DNA from: Alicyclobacillus herbarius DSM 13609
Lineage (GTDB): Bacteria > Bacillota > Bacilli > Alicyclobacillales > Alicyclobacillaceae
Assembly: GCF_000430585.1 (NCBI RefSeq)
Contig: NZ_AUMH01000007.1
Location: forward strand, 62,001 to 126,000
Direction: 5' to 3'
Length of the DNA: 64,000 nucleotides
The position numbers were made by a program, and so were the translations under genes. This document shows positions 15,302 to 25,251 of the stretch, in pieces (position 1 is the stretch's first letter; each line of letters begins with the position of its first letter). The notes below the pieces were generated by a model that worked only from the letters and a program-made list of their open reading frames with translations, was not told the origin of the DNA and ran no database searches.

Positions 15302-16132
15302 TCAGCGGCCGGGGATGGCCTGTTCCAGCACCTGAATGAGCCGATCCGCCCGTAGTCCATGCCGCAGCGCGGCCACCGCGAGCGCCTCCTCGGGGGGGAT
15401 GTTGCCGAGGTTGACGACGCTGCCAAAATGGTTCAGGAGCCACAGCTGCTGTGATTTCAGGGGGGCTTCCCAAATCACAGCGCGGAGAGAGGCGGGGTCG
15501 AGGGTGCACACAAAGGAGTGAAACCAGGCTTCATCGAGCTCCCCTTGCCTATCATAGAGGCCAGCCCCTCGTCCACTCTCTCGTCCTTCCAAAATGACAT
15601 AACGGGCCCCTGCGGCTAGGTCACTCGCAACTTGCCGGGCGGTTTCCTCGGCGCTGCCGATGGGGGCAAACTTGTTCCCTACCTCGGTCAGGACCTGGTG
15701 GGTAAGCGCGGCTCGTTCAATCAAGTGCCGCCGCAATGCGGGGGTAAGGGGAAACGTCCCCTCAGAAATTTCCACTGTGCCTATGCCAAGCTTACGAATA
15801 TATGCGAGATACGCATCGAAACGCCCTTGTTGGATGGCGATTTCCGTTAATGTTCCACCCAAATACAGCTCCACGCCGTGGCGGCGACAGATAGCAATCT
15901 TCTCGCGAAGGACGCTTTCCCGGTATAACCGGGCGCTGCCAAACCCCAGCTTTACCCAGTGCACATGCGCATCGACCATGGTCAACCAATCGTCCAGTTC
16001 GCTCGGCCCCATGCCCTTATCGATGACCATTGTCCGCCCCGCATCGGGTACCGAAACCGGTTCAGGGATCGGGTAAGCCAAAAGATTCGCAAACGCCAAG
16101 TGTTGGACATCCAGCTGCTGAGCATTAAGCAA
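15302..16132 (-). CDS. comA: Phosphosulfolactate synthase (ComA/YitD family)
   Basis: Adds sulfite to phosphoenolpyruvate to give (R)-phosphosulfolactate, the first step to sulfolactate in Bacillus spores and to coenzyme M in methanogens. The 276-residue protein has the family blocks GRTMVIDKGMG, WVKLGFGSARLY, ELYLGGTLTEIA, GTVEISEGTFPL, LTEVGNK, EGRESGRGAGLYD, WEAPLKSQQ and VVNLGNIPPEEALAVAALRHGLRAD. TTG 16132 is chosen because AGGAGGG is 8 nt upstream; the longer open frame starting at 16246 runs into the lspA start region. It is inserted, in reverse, between ylyA and lspA. It may serve spore sulfolactate formation; no downstream phosphatase or dehydrogenase gene is nearby. Confidence 0.87.
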   Translation of the reverse strand: MLNAQQLDVQHLAFANLLAYPIPEPVSVPDAGRTMVIDKGMGPSELDDWLTMVDAHVHWVKLGFGSARLYRESVLREKIAICRRHGVELYLGGTLTEIAIQQGRFDAYLAYIRKLGIGTVEISEGTFPLTPALRRHLIERAALTHQVLTEVGNKFAPIGSAEETARQVASDLAAGARYVILEGRESGRGAGLYDRQGELDEAWFHSFVCTLDPASLRAVIWEAPLKSQQLWLLNHFGSVVNLGNIPPEEALAVAALRHGLRADRLIQVLEQAIPGR

Positions 16133-16244
16133 TGATGGAACCCTCCTTTTCCGAACGCTCCAACCTATGCAGTAGCACGCAATCGGTGCGGATGCGCCAG
16201 CCGCTTTGTGGTAGACTGGGCAAAGAGCGAGGTGTCGACATTCC

Positions 16245-16730
16245 ATGTGGATCTATCTGACTGCCCTGGCTGCACTCATCGTCGATCAAGGCTTGAAATG
16301 GGACGTGCGTACGCATCTGCAGCTGGGCGAAGGATTTCCGGTGCTCGGGGACTGGGTATACATCCAATACATACGAAATCCGGGCGGGGCGTTCAGCATT
16401 TTCCCGCACGCGCAGTGGTTGTTTTGGCTGGTCGCCGTACTGGTCATTGCGGTGGTCATTTATGTACAACTCCGTCATCGACCGCACCGTCTCTTGGCGG
16501 TAGGTTTGGGGCTGTTGATGGGCGGCGCGCTGGGAAACCTGGTGGACAGGGTGGTCAGCGGGTCGGTCGTCGATTACGTGTACCTGAAGGTCATTAACTT
16601 TCCGGTATTTAACTTTGCCGATGTCTGCATTGACGCAGGCATTGTCCTGATTTTGTGGAGCATGCTGCGAGCCGACCGAGCCAAGGAAGAATGGTCGGCG
16701 GAGGGTGAGGATTCTGGACGCCATTCATGA
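16245..16730 (+). CDS. lspA: Lipoprotein signal peptidase (signal peptidase II)
   Basis: Membrane aspartic protease that removes the signal peptide from diacylglyceryl-prolipoproteins. The 161-residue protein has four predicted membrane helices and both catalytic aspartate motifs: GALGNLVDRVVSGSVVDYV and FNFADVCIDAG. GAGGTG precedes ATG 16245. It is divergent from comA with a 112-nt gap that must hold both promoters, and it overlaps the start of rluD by 26 nt. Confidence 0.95.
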   Translation: MWIYLTALAALIVDQGLKWDVRTHLQLGEGFPVLGDWVYIQYIRNPGGAFSIFPHAQWLFWLVAVLVIAVVIYVQLRHRPHRLLAVGLGLLMGGALGNLVDRVVSGSVVDYVYLKVINFPVFNFADVCIDAGIVLILWSMLRADRAKEEWSAEGEDSGRHS

Positions 16731-17646
16731 ACAACTGGTCACAGAGGAGATCGATTCAGGTCTGCGCCTTGACCGCTGGCTGACGGATCGACTTCAGGAA
16801 CTTGATTATCCGGTCTCTCGCAGTCAGGTTCAGGCCTGGATACGCGCCGGGTATGTGCAGAAACAAGGGGGCAAGGTGCGAGCCAGCGACGCGATTGAAC
16901 CTGGGCAAGTTTTTGACCTATCCGTACCCGCTTCCGACCCGATTGAGCTGGTGGGTGACGAGATGGACCTGACTGTGGTATACGAGGACGAGGACGTCCT
17001 GGTGGTGGATAAGCCACGGGGAGTGGTCGTTCACCCGGCTCCCGGTCACCTGCGTGGAACCCTGGTCAATGCCTTGATTGCCCGCCATACCCCTCTGTCA
17101 CCGCTGGGGGGCGCTATGCGGCCCGGCGTGGTGCATCGCATCGACAAGGATACATCGGGACTCATCATGTTTGCGAAGACGGACCTTGCCTATCACCGCT
17201 TAACCGAACAGTTGCGGGAACACACCACCCACCGCGTCTATACCGCGATTGTTCACGGCGCAGTTCCGCATGATGAAGGCCGCATCGAGGCCCCCATCGG
17301 TCGCGACCCGCGAAATCGCCAGCGGATGGCGGTCACTGGCGGGGGCAAGCCGGCGGTGACGGATTTCTGGGTCTTGCGCCGGTTTGACCGTTATTCGTAT
17401 CTGCAACTGCGCCTTGCGACGGGTCGTACCCACCAGATTCGGGTCCACATGGCCTACATTGGGCACCCCCTGGCGGGCGATCCGGTCTACGGTCCGCGTC
17501 ATACGCTGCCCATAGAGGGACAGGCGCTACACGCACAGGAACTTGGTTTCATCCACCCGCGCAGCGGCGAAGAACTGCGTTTTACAAGTCCGCTGCCGGA
17601 GGACATAAAGCGGCTCCTCGACGGATTGGCAGCCGGGATCTGGTGA
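16705..17646 (+). CDS. rluD: RluD-family 23S rRNA pseudouridine synthase (YlyB)
   Basis: Isomerises uridine to pseudouridine in large-subunit rRNA; in this family the sites are those of RluD. The 313-residue protein has an N-terminal S4 domain (LRLDRWLTDRLQEL to GQVF, about 20-70) and the catalytic motif HRIDKDTSGL with Asp147. LATGRTHQIRVHMAYIGHPLAGD confirms the RluA/RluD group. GTG 16705 overlaps lspA and sits almost on its ribosome-binding site, so the true start is uncertain by a few codons. It lies immediately before the pyr leader. Confidence 0.92.
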   Translation: MRILDAIHEQLVTEEIDSGLRLDRWLTDRLQELDYPVSRSQVQAWIRAGYVQKQGGKVRASDAIEPGQVFDLSVPASDPIELVGDEMDLTVVYEDEDVLVVDKPRGVVVHPAPGHLRGTLVNALIARHTPLSPLGGAMRPGVVHRIDKDTSGLIMFAKTDLAYHRLTEQLREHTTHRVYTAIVHGAVPHDEGRIEAPIGRDPRNRQRMAVTGGGKPAVTDFWVLRRFDRYSYLQLRLATGRTHQIRVHMAYIGHPLAGDPVYGPRHTLPIEGQALHAQELGFIHPRSGEELRFTSPLPEDIKRLLDGLAAGIW

Positions 17647-17710
17647 TGCGCGGGCTCTTGACTTTGCGGTGCCATCTTGTTATGGTTTTAGCAATTGGAA
17701 CTGCCTTTAA

Positions 17711-17730
17711 TCCAATCCCGTGAGGTTGGA
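17711..17730 (+). promoter_or_regulatory. PyrR-binding hairpin in the pyr leader
   Basis: AATCCCGTGAGGTT (17714-17727) matches the PyrR RNA-binding consensus ARUCCNGNGAGGYU at every position, and TCCAA/TTGGA (17711-17715, 17726-17730) form the stem. In B. subtilis, UMP-bound PyrR stabilises this hairpin as an anti-antiterminator, allowing the downstream terminator to form. GGAAAG just downstream (17728-17733) can pair with CTTTCC of the terminator arm (17878-17883), giving a plausible antiterminator. Confidence 0.88.
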
Positions 17731-17872
17731 AAGGGGTCGCACAACGGCATACTGTCAATCCAACCCTTTGGGTATGGAGGGCCTGTGGCATACCCAAGAG
17801 CGGCCTAAGGCTTACTCGATGGCTTATTCCTGGATAGCCTATGGCAAACACGGTTGGATGACGTAACCTGAC

Positions 17873-17906
17873 GACTGCTTTCCAAAATCTGGGGAGCAGT
17901 CTTTTT
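17873..17906 (+). terminator. pyr operon attenuator terminator
   Basis: GACTGCTTTCC (17873-17883), loop AAAATCT, GGGGAGCAGTC (17891-17901) and T5 (17902-17906) form an 11-bp intrinsic terminator with two G-U pairs, 36 nt before pyrR. Together with the PyrR site it makes a complete attenuator controlling the operon by pyrimidine level. Confidence 0.9.
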
Positions 17907-17941
17907 GTGTACTCCGAAGGCGCGAAAGGTGGCTAGTCGAA

Positions 17942-18508
17942 TTGCAGAGAAAGACGCAAATCATGGATGCGGCTGCGATGCGCAGATCCATCACGCGGAT
18001 GGCGCACGAGATTCTTGAGCGTAACCGAGGCTTAGACAATGTCGTGATTGTCGGCATCGAGACGCGGGGGGTGCCGCTGGCTGAGCGAATTGCGGATCGA
18101 CTTTTGGACATTGAAGGCGTACGGCCTCCGGTATACGCGCTCAACCCGCGTCCGTACCGCGACGATGTCGACCTTTTGGCTAGACCCGAGAAACCGGAAC
18201 TGCCGGCGCAAGGGGTACGCGGAAAAGTGGTGGTCTTGGTGGACGACGTGTTGTACACCGGAAGGACCGTGCGCGCCGCACTGGACGCCCTGATGCTGGT
18301 GGGACGCGCGCGGATGGTGCAGCTGGCCACGCTGGTCGACCGGGGACATCGGGAGCTGCCGATTCGGCCTGACTTTGTCGGCAAAAACGTGCCAACCGCG
18401 CGAGACGAAGAGATTACAGTGCAATTCACGGAAGTCGATGAGGAAGAAGGGGTTTGGATTTGTCGGGCCACCCCGTCGTCGAGCGATGCGGGAGGGGCTC
18501 ACCGATGA
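17942..18508 (+). CDS. pyrR: Pyrimidine operon attenuation regulator / uracil phosphoribosyltransferase
   Basis: RNA-binding regulator that senses UMP/PRPP and promotes termination in the pyr leader; it also has uracil phosphoribosyltransferase activity. The 188-residue protein has the PRPP loop VVLVDDVLYTGRTVRAALDAL and the conserved ALTRIAHE-like segment SITRMAHEILERN, plus LVDRGHRELPIRPDFVGKN. TTG 17942 aligns with the B. subtilis start and has AAAGGTGG upstream. It overlaps pyrB by ATGA; the uracil permease gene pyrP and the second attenuator found in B. subtilis between them are missing. Confidence 0.96.
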   Translation: MQRKTQIMDAAAMRRSITRMAHEILERNRGLDNVVIVGIETRGVPLAERIADRLLDIEGVRPPVYALNPRPYRDDVDLLARPEKPELPAQGVRGKVVVLVDDVLYTGRTVRAALDALMLVGRARMVQLATLVDRGHRELPIRPDFVGKNVPTARDEEITVQFTEVDEEEGVWICRATPSSSDAGGAHR

Positions 18509-19503
18509 GACATCTCCTCACCGCGAACTCGTTCGTGAGAAAGGATGTCGAACGGTGGTTCCGGCGGGCCGAGTGGCTGCGAGGCCTCCCGAGGCTGGAG
18601 CTGATGGCGCGGCACCAAGGCGCGGTGGTTGCGACGCTGTTCTACGAGCCGAGCACACGTACGCGCATGTCCTTTGAGGCGGCCGCCGTACGGCTAGGAG
18701 CCCGGGTGGTCTCATCGGAGAACGCGCGGGAAAACTCGTCGGCCAAAAAGGGAGAGCGGTTGACGGACGTGTTTCGGGTCGTGGGGAGTTATGCCGATGC
18801 CATCGTCATTCGCCACCACGAAGAGCACGCGATTGCTGAGGCCGCCCCGTACAGTCCCGTTCCGGTCATCAACGCGGGGTCCGGTTCTGGCGAACACCCA
18901 ACCCAGGCGCTTTTGGATGTTTACACCATGTGGCGCGAATGCGGTAGCGTCGACGGGCTTACGGTTACCTTGCTGGGGGACCTGAAATACGGCCGCACCG
19001 TGCACTCCCTGCTCCCTTTGCTGTCCCTGTTTGAAGAGGTGAAAGTGCGGGTTTGCCATCCGGATTCGCTCGGCCTGCCGATTGGATTGGCTGCCCAGCT
19101 GAAGGAATACGGGCTGCCTGTAGAGCGCGTCCGCGACGTACGGGAAGCCCTGCAGGACGCGGACGTGATCTACCAAACCCGAGTCCAGCGGGAGCGTTTG
19201 ATTGATGAGCGAGAGGCCAGCCAGGCGGCCGACTACCGCCTCGGCGTCGACCATTTGGCAGATTTGAAGCCGACGGCGCGCATTTTGCACCCGTTGCCGC
19301 GCGTGGACGAACTTAGCCCGGAAATCGACAAAGACCCGCGCGCGGCATACTTTCGGCAGGTGGAAAACGGCATGTATCTGCGCATGGCTTTGCTCGATGA
19401 GTGGCTACCGAACTTTGCGCAGGATGAGGCAGGGATGGAAGTCGAACCGACGGCCCTCGATTTCGAATCTCCATCCTTCGGGTTTTCGGAGGTGCACGCA
19501 TGA
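18505..19503 (+). CDS. pyrB: Aspartate carbamoyltransferase catalytic subunit
   Basis: Condenses carbamoyl phosphate and aspartate to carbamoyl aspartate. The 332-residue protein has the carbamoyl-phosphate motif STRTRMSFE at about 50-58, the SSAKKGERLTD loop, GEHPTQALLDVYT and HPLPRVDELSPEID. No regulatory subunit (pyrI) is present, as in other Firmicutes. ATG 18505 follows GGAGGGG and overlaps the pyrR stop. An in-frame start at 18454 lies inside pyrR and is rejected. Confidence 0.97.
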   Translation: MRHLLTANSFVRKDVERWFRRAEWLRGLPRLELMARHQGAVVATLFYEPSTRTRMSFEAAAVRLGARVVSSENARENSSAKKGERLTDVFRVVGSYADAIVIRHHEEHAIAEAAPYSPVPVINAGSGSGEHPTQALLDVYTMWRECGSVDGLTVTLLGDLKYGRTVHSLLPLLSLFEEVKVRVCHPDSLGLPIGLAAQLKEYGLPVERVRDVREALQDADVIYQTRVQRERLIDEREASQAADYRLGVDHLADLKPTARILHPLPRVDELSPEIDKDPRAAYFRQVENGMYLRMALLDEWLPNFAQDEAGMEVEPTALDFESPSFGFSEVHA

Positions 19504-20786
19504 AGACACGCATCGACGGCGGACAACTGTTGGACTTGGTGGACGGATCGTTGACCGAAGCCAGTGTCCTGGTCGACGACGAGACGGGAAGCGTTCTTGC
19601 CCTCGGGAAGGAGCTTCCGGAGGCGGACCGGGTGATTACACTGCGGGGAGAGGTCCTCTTGCCCGGGTTCATCGATGTTCATGTGCACCTACGTGAACCG
19701 GGTTTTGAAGACAAGGAGACCATCGCGACGGGGGCGCGGGCGGCGGCCGCAGGAGGTTTTAGCCAAATCCTTTGCATGCCGAACACCAAGCCGCCCCTGG
19801 ACACCCCGGAACGGATCTCGTTCGTCCGGAGGCAGGCGCAGGCGGCCGGGGCGGCCCAAGTGCTGCCGATGGGGTGCATCACAGTGGGCCAAGCCGGCCA
19901 TGAGTTGACCGATTTCGCCGCCCTCAAAGCGGCCGGAGCCGTGGCCTTGTCGGACGACGGACGCGGCGTTCAGCACGGCGGGCGGATGCGCGAGGCCCTG
20001 CGCCGTGCGGCAGAGGCCCATTTACCCATCGCCATTCACGCGGAAGATGAGAGTTTGTCCGAGGGCGGTGTATTGGCTCCCGGGGCGGCCGGACGGCTCG
20101 GTTTGAAAGGCATTCCAGCTGCTTCCGAGGCCGCGATGATTGCTCGGGACATCCTCCTGGCGGAGGAGACAGGGGCCCGTTTGCACATCTGTCACGTCAG
20201 TGTTGAGACCGCCGTGGCGCTGGTTCGCTTTGCCAAGGAACGGGGCGTGCGGGTGACCGCGGAGGTGACGCCCCACCACCTGTTGCTGAGTGACGAGATC
20301 ATCGACTGCAATGACGCGGTGTTCAAGGTGAATCCCCCGCTGCAAAGCGAGCGGGATCGCCAGGCGTGTTTGGCTGCCTTCCTCGATGGGACGTTGGACA
20401 TGGTGGCGACCGACCATGCTCCGCATACCGCCGCGGAAAAGGCGCTTCCGATTGCAGAGGCCCCGTTTGGCATGGTGGGGATTGAGACGGTCTTCCCCCT
20501 CTTGTACACCCATCTGGTACGCACCGGAATGATGAGTCTGGCGCAATTGGTGGAGCGGATGTCCACCGTCCCGGCGCAGGCGTTCGGACTGAAAGGCGGC
20601 GTGATTCGCGTGGGGGGGCCGGCGGACCTGGTGGCGGTGGATTTACAAACGGAACGGCCCATTGAGCCGAAACGGTTTTATTCCAAAGGCCGAAACACCC
20701 CGTTCGCCGGGTGGAAAGTGGCCGGGTGGCCAACCCTGACGCTGGCAGCGGGCCGCGTCATTCATCAGGAGGCAAAGCGTGCGTGA
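19500..20786 (+). CDS. pyrC: Dihydroorotase
   Basis: Zinc amidohydrolase that cyclises carbamoyl aspartate to dihydroorotate. The 428-residue length and the motif DVHVHLREPG (metal ligands His61 and His63), together with TDHAPHTAAEK, place it in the class I dihydroorotases typical of Gram-positives. It starts within the pyrB stop (ATGA). carA follows after a 66-nt gap with its own ribosome-binding site. Confidence 0.97.
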   Translation: MKTRIDGGQLLDLVDGSLTEASVLVDDETGSVLALGKELPEADRVITLRGEVLLPGFIDVHVHLREPGFEDKETIATGARAAAAGGFSQILCMPNTKPPLDTPERISFVRRQAQAAGAAQVLPMGCITVGQAGHELTDFAALKAAGAVALSDDGRGVQHGGRMREALRRAAEAHLPIAIHAEDESLSEGGVLAPGAAGRLGLKGIPAASEAAMIARDILLAEETGARLHICHVSVETAVALVRFAKERGVRVTAEVTPHHLLLSDEIIDCNDAVFKVNPPLQSERDRQACLAAFLDGTLDMVATDHAPHTAAEKALPIAEAPFGMVGIETVFPLLYTHLVRTGMMSLAQLVERMSTVPAQAFGLKGGVIRVGGPADLVAVDLQTERPIEPKRFYSKGRNTPFAGWKVAGWPTLTLAAGRVIHQEAKRA

Positions 20787-20852
20787 CCATGGCGTTTGGC
20801 CAGCCGGCCTCACAAGCGCGGCTTGGATACAACACGTGAGGGGGAATCGGAT

Positions 20853-21977
20853 TTGACAGCGAGAGGAAAACAACGGCGCCGTGCCCGCTTGGTCTTGGAA
20901 AACGGGCTGACCTTCGCCGGTTGGGCGTTTGGTGCGGAAGGGGAGACCCTGGGCGAAGTCGTCTTCAACACGGGCATGACCGGGTATCAGGAGGTTTTGA
21001 CCGATCCGTCCTATTGTGGGCAGATTGTGACGATGACGTACCCGCTGATAGGCAACTACGGAGTCAACGTCGATGACGTGGAGTCCCGCCGCCCGTACGT
21101 GAAGGGATTTGTGGTTCGCGAGTGGAGTGAGATGCCAAGCCATTTTCAGAGCATCGGGTCCTTGGAGGAATACCTGGCCGACCACGGCATCATCGGCATC
21201 TCTGGGGTCGACACCAGGCGCCTGACCAAGGCGATTCGCAGTCAGGGCACGATGAAGGCGGTGTTGACGACACTCGATACTGCGGCCGATGAACTGGTCG
21301 CCAAGCTTGAGCAGCCGTTGGCCACCAACCAGATTGACCAGGTCACCACGCCGGTGGTGTACCGCTGCCCGGGAGACGGCCGTAGGATTGTCGCGATGGA
21401 CTTTGGCATGAAAGCCGGCATTGTCCGGTCGCTCTTGGCGCGGCGCTGCGACGTGATTGTGGTGCCGGCACGCACCACGGCGGAAGAGGTCTTAAAGTGG
21501 CGCCCGGATGGGGTGATGCTCAGCAATGGCCCGGGTGACCCGGAAAACGCCCCCTACGCCGTGGAAACGGTCCGGCAACTCATTGGGAAAGTGCCGATTT
21601 TCGGCGTCTGCCTCGGTCAGCAGTTGATTGCCCTGGCTAGCGGCGCGCGCACGACCAAGATGCGCTTTGGCCACCGGGGACTGAACCACCCTGTGCAGGA
21701 CCTGCGCACCGGTCGGGTAGCCATCACCTCGCAAAACCATGGCTACACGGTCGATCCGGATTCGCTCGTGGGGACCGACTTGGTCTTGACGCATATCAAC
21801 CGCAATGACGGCACAGTGGAGGGACTTGCTCACCGCAAGCACCCGGTCTTCTCGGTTCAGTACCATCCGGAGGCGCGGCCCGGTCCGGACGACTCCGATT
21901 ACCTGTTCGACGACTTTATGGAGATGATAGACCAGGTTAAGGAAGGGAGTTGGGTTCCCCGTGCCGAAGCGCACTGA
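20853..21977 (+). CDS. carA: Carbamoyl-phosphate synthase small (glutaminase) subunit
   Basis: Class I glutamine amidotransferase that supplies ammonia to CarB. The 374-residue protein has the CPSase small N-domain ([20 protein letters not shown]) and a GATase domain with the nucleophile Cys253 in [11 protein letters not shown] and the His/Glu pair in [12 protein letters not shown] 20853 is used because GAGGGGGA is 7 nt upstream; the open frame extends back to 20796 without a ribosome-binding site. It overlaps carB by 17 nt, favouring coupled 1:1 synthesis. In B. subtilis the pyrimidine-controlled gene is called pyrAA. Confidence 0.96.
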   Translation: MTARGKQRRRARLVLENGLTFAGWAFGAEGETLGEVVFNTGMTGYQEVLTDPSYCGQIVTMTYPLIGNYGVNVDDVESRRPYVKGFVVREWSEMPSHFQSIGSLEEYLADHGIIGISGVDTRRLTKAIRSQGTMKAVLTTLDTAADELVAKLEQPLATNQIDQVTTPVVYRCPGDGRRIVAMDFGMKAGIVRSLLARRCDVIVVPARTTAEEVLKWRPDGVMLSNGPGDPENAPYAVETVRQLIGKVPIFGVCLGQQLIALASGARTTKMRFGHRGLNHPVQDLRTGRVAITSQNHGYTVDPDSLVGTDLVLTHINRNDGTVEGLAHRKHPVFSVQYHPEARPGPDDSDYLFDDFMEMIDQVKEGSWVPRAEAH

Positions 21978-24900
21978 TTTGAAGAAGATTCTCGTCATTG
22001 GCAGTGGTCCGATTATCATCGGCCAGGCGGCGGAATTCGACTACGCGGGCACCCAGGCCTGTGCGGCCTTGAAAGAAGAAGGCTACGAGGTTGTGCTGGT
22101 CAACTCCAATCCGGCCACCATCATGACCGACCCGAACATGGCGGATAAAGTGTATGTCGAGCCGCTCACGCCCGAATTCCTCGCACAAATCATCCGCAGC
22201 GAACAGCCGGACGGGTTGTTGCCGACGCTGGGCGGGCAGACTGGTTTGAATCTCGCCGTTCAACTGTCTGAAATGGGCGTGCTGGAACAGGAAGGTGTCC
22301 GACTGCTCGGGACATCGCTTGACGCCATTCGTGAGGCGGAAGACCGGGAACGGTTCCGGGCGCTGATGAACCGGCTTGGCCAACCGGTGCCCGAGAGCGC
22401 CATCGTCACCAACCTGGACGAGGCGCGGGCGTTTGCGCGCGAGATTGGTTTCCCCATCATCATTCGTCCCGCGTACACACTGGGCGGCACGGGTGGTGGC
22501 ATCGCTTCGAATTGGGACGAGTACGAGGAGATTGTCGAGCTGGGCTTGACGATGTCCCCGATTCACCAAGTCCTCGTGGAGCGCAGCATCGCCGGGTTCA
22601 AGGAATTGGAATATGAAGTCATGCGCGACGGCAAGGACAATTGCATTGTCGTCTGTAATATGGAAAACATCGATCCGGTCGGCGTCCACACCGGGGACAG
22701 CATCGTCGTGGCCCCGAGCCAAACCCTGTCGGATCAGGACCACCAGATGCTGCGCACCGCGAGCCTGACCGTCATTCGTGCCCTGGGTATTGAGGGCGGC
22801 TGCAATATCCAGTTTGCGCTCGATCCAAAAAGCCGCAAGTACTACGTGATTGAGGTGAACCCACGCGTCAGCCGCTCCAGTGCCTTGGCCTCAAAGGCAA
22901 CCGGGTATCCGATTGCCAAAATGGCTGCGAAGATTGCGGTGGGGTACAGCCTGGATGAACTGAAAAATCCGGTGACCGGGGAGACGTTCGCGAGCTTTGA
23001 GCCGACGCTCGACTATGTGGTGACTAAGATTCCCCGCTGGCCGTTTGACAAGTTTGGCAGCGCCAATCGCCGCTTGGGCACACAGATGAAAGCGACCGGA
23101 GAGGTCATGGCCATCGGCCGCTGCTTTGAGGAATCGCTGATGAAAGCCGTGCGGTCTTTGGAAGTGGGGGTCGACTCGCTGTGGCTGAAATCGGCCGCCG
23201 AATGGGAGATGGACGAGATTGAGCGGCGCCTCAAACAGGCGGATGACGAGCGGTTGTTTGTCCTGGCCGAGGCCTTTCGGCGCAAAGTGCCGCTCGAGAA
23301 AGTGTTTCAATGGACGCAGATTGACCGTTGGTTCCTATACAAGATTCAGGGCTTGGTACAGTTGGAGTCCGAGTTGAAGCAGGCCGGCAAGCGGTACGGA
23401 TCGTTTGTGAAATTAGCGGATGTCCAGCCAGACCTGATTGTGGAAGCCAAACGGCGTGGATTCCCGGATACGACCATCGCCCGCTTGACCGGCGGCGACG
23501 CCCTTGCGGTGCGTCAATGGCGGCGCGAACGCGGACTGGTGCCGGTGTACAAGATGGTCGACACGTGCGCGGGCGAGTTTGCGGCGGCCACTCCGTACTA
23601 CTATAGCACGTATGAAGAAGAGGATGAGGTGCAGGATAGCCCGCGCAGGAAGCTGCTCGTGCTTGGCTCGGGGCCGATACGGATTGGCCAAGGCATCGAG
23701 TTTGACTACTGTTCCGTCCACGCCGTGTGGGCGATTCGCGCCGCCGGTTACGAGGCGATTATTATCAACAACAACCCGGAAACGGTATCGACCGACTTCA
23801 ACACTTCGGATCGCCTCTATTTTGAGCCCCTGCATGTGGAGGACGTGTTGAACGTCATCGACCGCGAGCAGCCGGAAGGGGTGATTGTCCAGTTCGGCGG
23901 CCAGACGGCCATCAACCTGGCCGAGCCGTTGGCCAAGGCCGGGGTTCGTATCCTGGGCACGAGTCTGGAGGATATCGACCGGGCGGAGGACCGGGAGCGC
24001 TTTGATGCGCTGCTGCGCGAATTAGACATCCCACGCCCAGAAGGCCGGACGGTCACATCCGTCGCAGCCGCGCTCCAGGCGGCGGGAGAGCTGGGGTACC
24101 CGGTGTTGGTGCGCCCCTCGTATGTCCTGGGCGGCCGCGCGATGCAGATCATCTACTCGGACGAGGAACTGCTGACCTACATGCGGGAGGCGGTGGAGGT
24201 TTCCCATCAACACCCAGTGCTCATTGACCGCTACATGCAGGGAACTGAGGTCGAGGTGGACGCTATCTCCGACGGCGAGACGGTCGTCATCCCGGGTATC
24301 ATGGAGCACATTGAACGCGCTGGGGTCCACTCGGGCGATTCGATTGCCGTCTATCCGACGCAGTCTTTGTCTGAGCCGGTGCGGGATCAACTGGTCGATT
24401 ACACGATTCGTCTTGCGCGGGGACTGTCGGTCAAAGGACTGGTGAACATCCAGTTCGTGGTCAGCGACGACCAAGTCTATGTCATTGAGGTCAACCCGAG
24501 GTCTTCGCGGACCGTGCCGTTCCTGTCCAAGGTGACCCGAGTGCCGATGGTGCGGCTTGGTATGCAGGCTGTCCTGGGTGAACGCCTGCAGGACCTGGGC
24601 TGGGAGACGGGCCTGATGCCGGAACGCCCGTTGGTCGCCGTCAAGGTCCCAGTGTTCTCGTTTGCCAAGCTGCGCCGGGTGGATATTGACCTGGGGCCGG
24701 AGATGAAGTCGACCGGCGAGGTCATGGGGTGCGACGCGACCTATGCCAAAGCGTTATACAAAGGCCTTTTGGCGGCCGGCACGCGCGTGCCGGAACACGG
24801 CACGATTCTCGCCACCATCGCGGACAAAGACAAGGAAGAAGCCTTGCCGATTCTCCGCGGCTTCACGGAGTTGGGTTACAAGCTGGCTGCTACCGAAGGC

Positions 24901-25251
24901 ACGGCGCGGTTCCTGCGCGAACACGGCTTGCGTGTGCTGGTGGTGAACAAACTGGCTCAAGGCACACCGAATCTGGCGGACGATATCCGTGACGGACGCA
25001 TCCAGCTGGTCATCAACACGTTGACCAAAGGGCGCAAACCGGAGCGAGACGGCTTTCGCATCCGTCGGACGGCGGTCGAGCACGGGGTGCCGTGTTTGAC
25101 CTCGCTAGATACGGCGCGATCGCTCCTGGAGGTCTTGTCGACCATCCGTTTCCGCACTCAGGCTCTGGCCTCCTTAGAAGCGGAGCGCACTTCGCCACAG
25201 GGAGAACCGGAATCGAATCTGGAGCGGGCGGCGGGGGTACGCCATGGATGA
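21961..25251 (+). CDS. carB: Carbamoyl-phosphate synthase large subunit
   Basis: Makes carbamoyl phosphate from bicarbonate, ammonia and two ATP. The 1096-residue protein contains two homologous ATP-grasp halves ([22 protein letters not shown] near the N-terminus, [21 protein letters not shown] at about 560), an oligomerisation domain between them and a C-terminal MGS-like regulatory domain ([32 protein letters not shown]). GTG 21961 gives the canonical MPKR start. It is slightly longer than usual (about 1070) because of a hydrophilic C-terminal tail. It overlaps pyrF by 8 nt. Confidence 0.97.
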   Translation: MPKRTDLKKILVIGSGPIIIGQAAEFDYAGTQACAALKEEGYEVVLVNSNPATIMTDPNMADKVYVEPLTPEFLAQIIRSEQPDGLLPTLGGQTGLNLAVQLSEMGVLEQEGVRLLGTSLDAIREAEDRERFRALMNRLGQPVPESAIVTNLDEARAFAREIGFPIIIRPAYTLGGTGGGIASNWDEYEEIVELGLTMSPIHQVLVERSIAGFKELEYEVMRDGKDNCIVVCNMENIDPVGVHTGDSIVVAPSQTLSDQDHQMLRTASLTVIRALGIEGGCNIQFALDPKSRKYYVIEVNPRVSRSSALASKATGYPIAKMAAKIAVGYSLDELKNPVTGETFASFEPTLDYVVTKIPRWPFDKFGSANRRLGTQMKATGEVMAIGRCFEESLMKAVRSLEVGVDSLWLKSAAEWEMDEIERRLKQADDERLFVLAEAFRRKVPLEKVFQWTQIDRWFLYKIQGLVQLESELKQAGKRYGSFVKLADVQPDLIVEAKRRGFPDTTIARLTGGDALAVRQWRRERGLVPVYKMVDTCAGEFAAATPYYYSTYEEEDEVQDSPRRKLLVLGSGPIRIGQGIEFDYCSVHAVWAIRAAGYEAIIINNNPETVSTDFNTSDRLYFEPLHVEDVLNVIDREQPEGVIVQFGGQTAINLAEPLAKAGVRILGTSLEDIDRAEDRERFDALLRELDIPRPEGRTVTSVAAALQAAGELGYPVLVRPSYVLGGRAMQIIYSDEELLTYMREAVEVSHQHPVLIDRYMQGTEVEVDAISDGETVVIPGIMEHIERAGVHSGDSIAVYPTQSLSEPVRDQLVDYTIRLARGLSVKGLVNIQFVVSDDQVYVIEVNPRSSRTVPFLSKVTRVPMVRLGMQAVLGERLQDLGWETGLMPERPLVAVKVPVFSFAKLRRVDIDLGPEMKSTGEVMGCDATYAKALYKGLLAAGTRVPEHGTILATIADKDKEEALPILRGFTELGYKLAATEGTARFLREHGLRVLVVNKLAQGTPNLADDIRDGRIQLVINTLTKGRKPERDGFRIRRTAVEHGVPCLTSLDTARSLLEVLSTIRFRTQALASLEAERTSPQGEPESNLERAAGVRHG

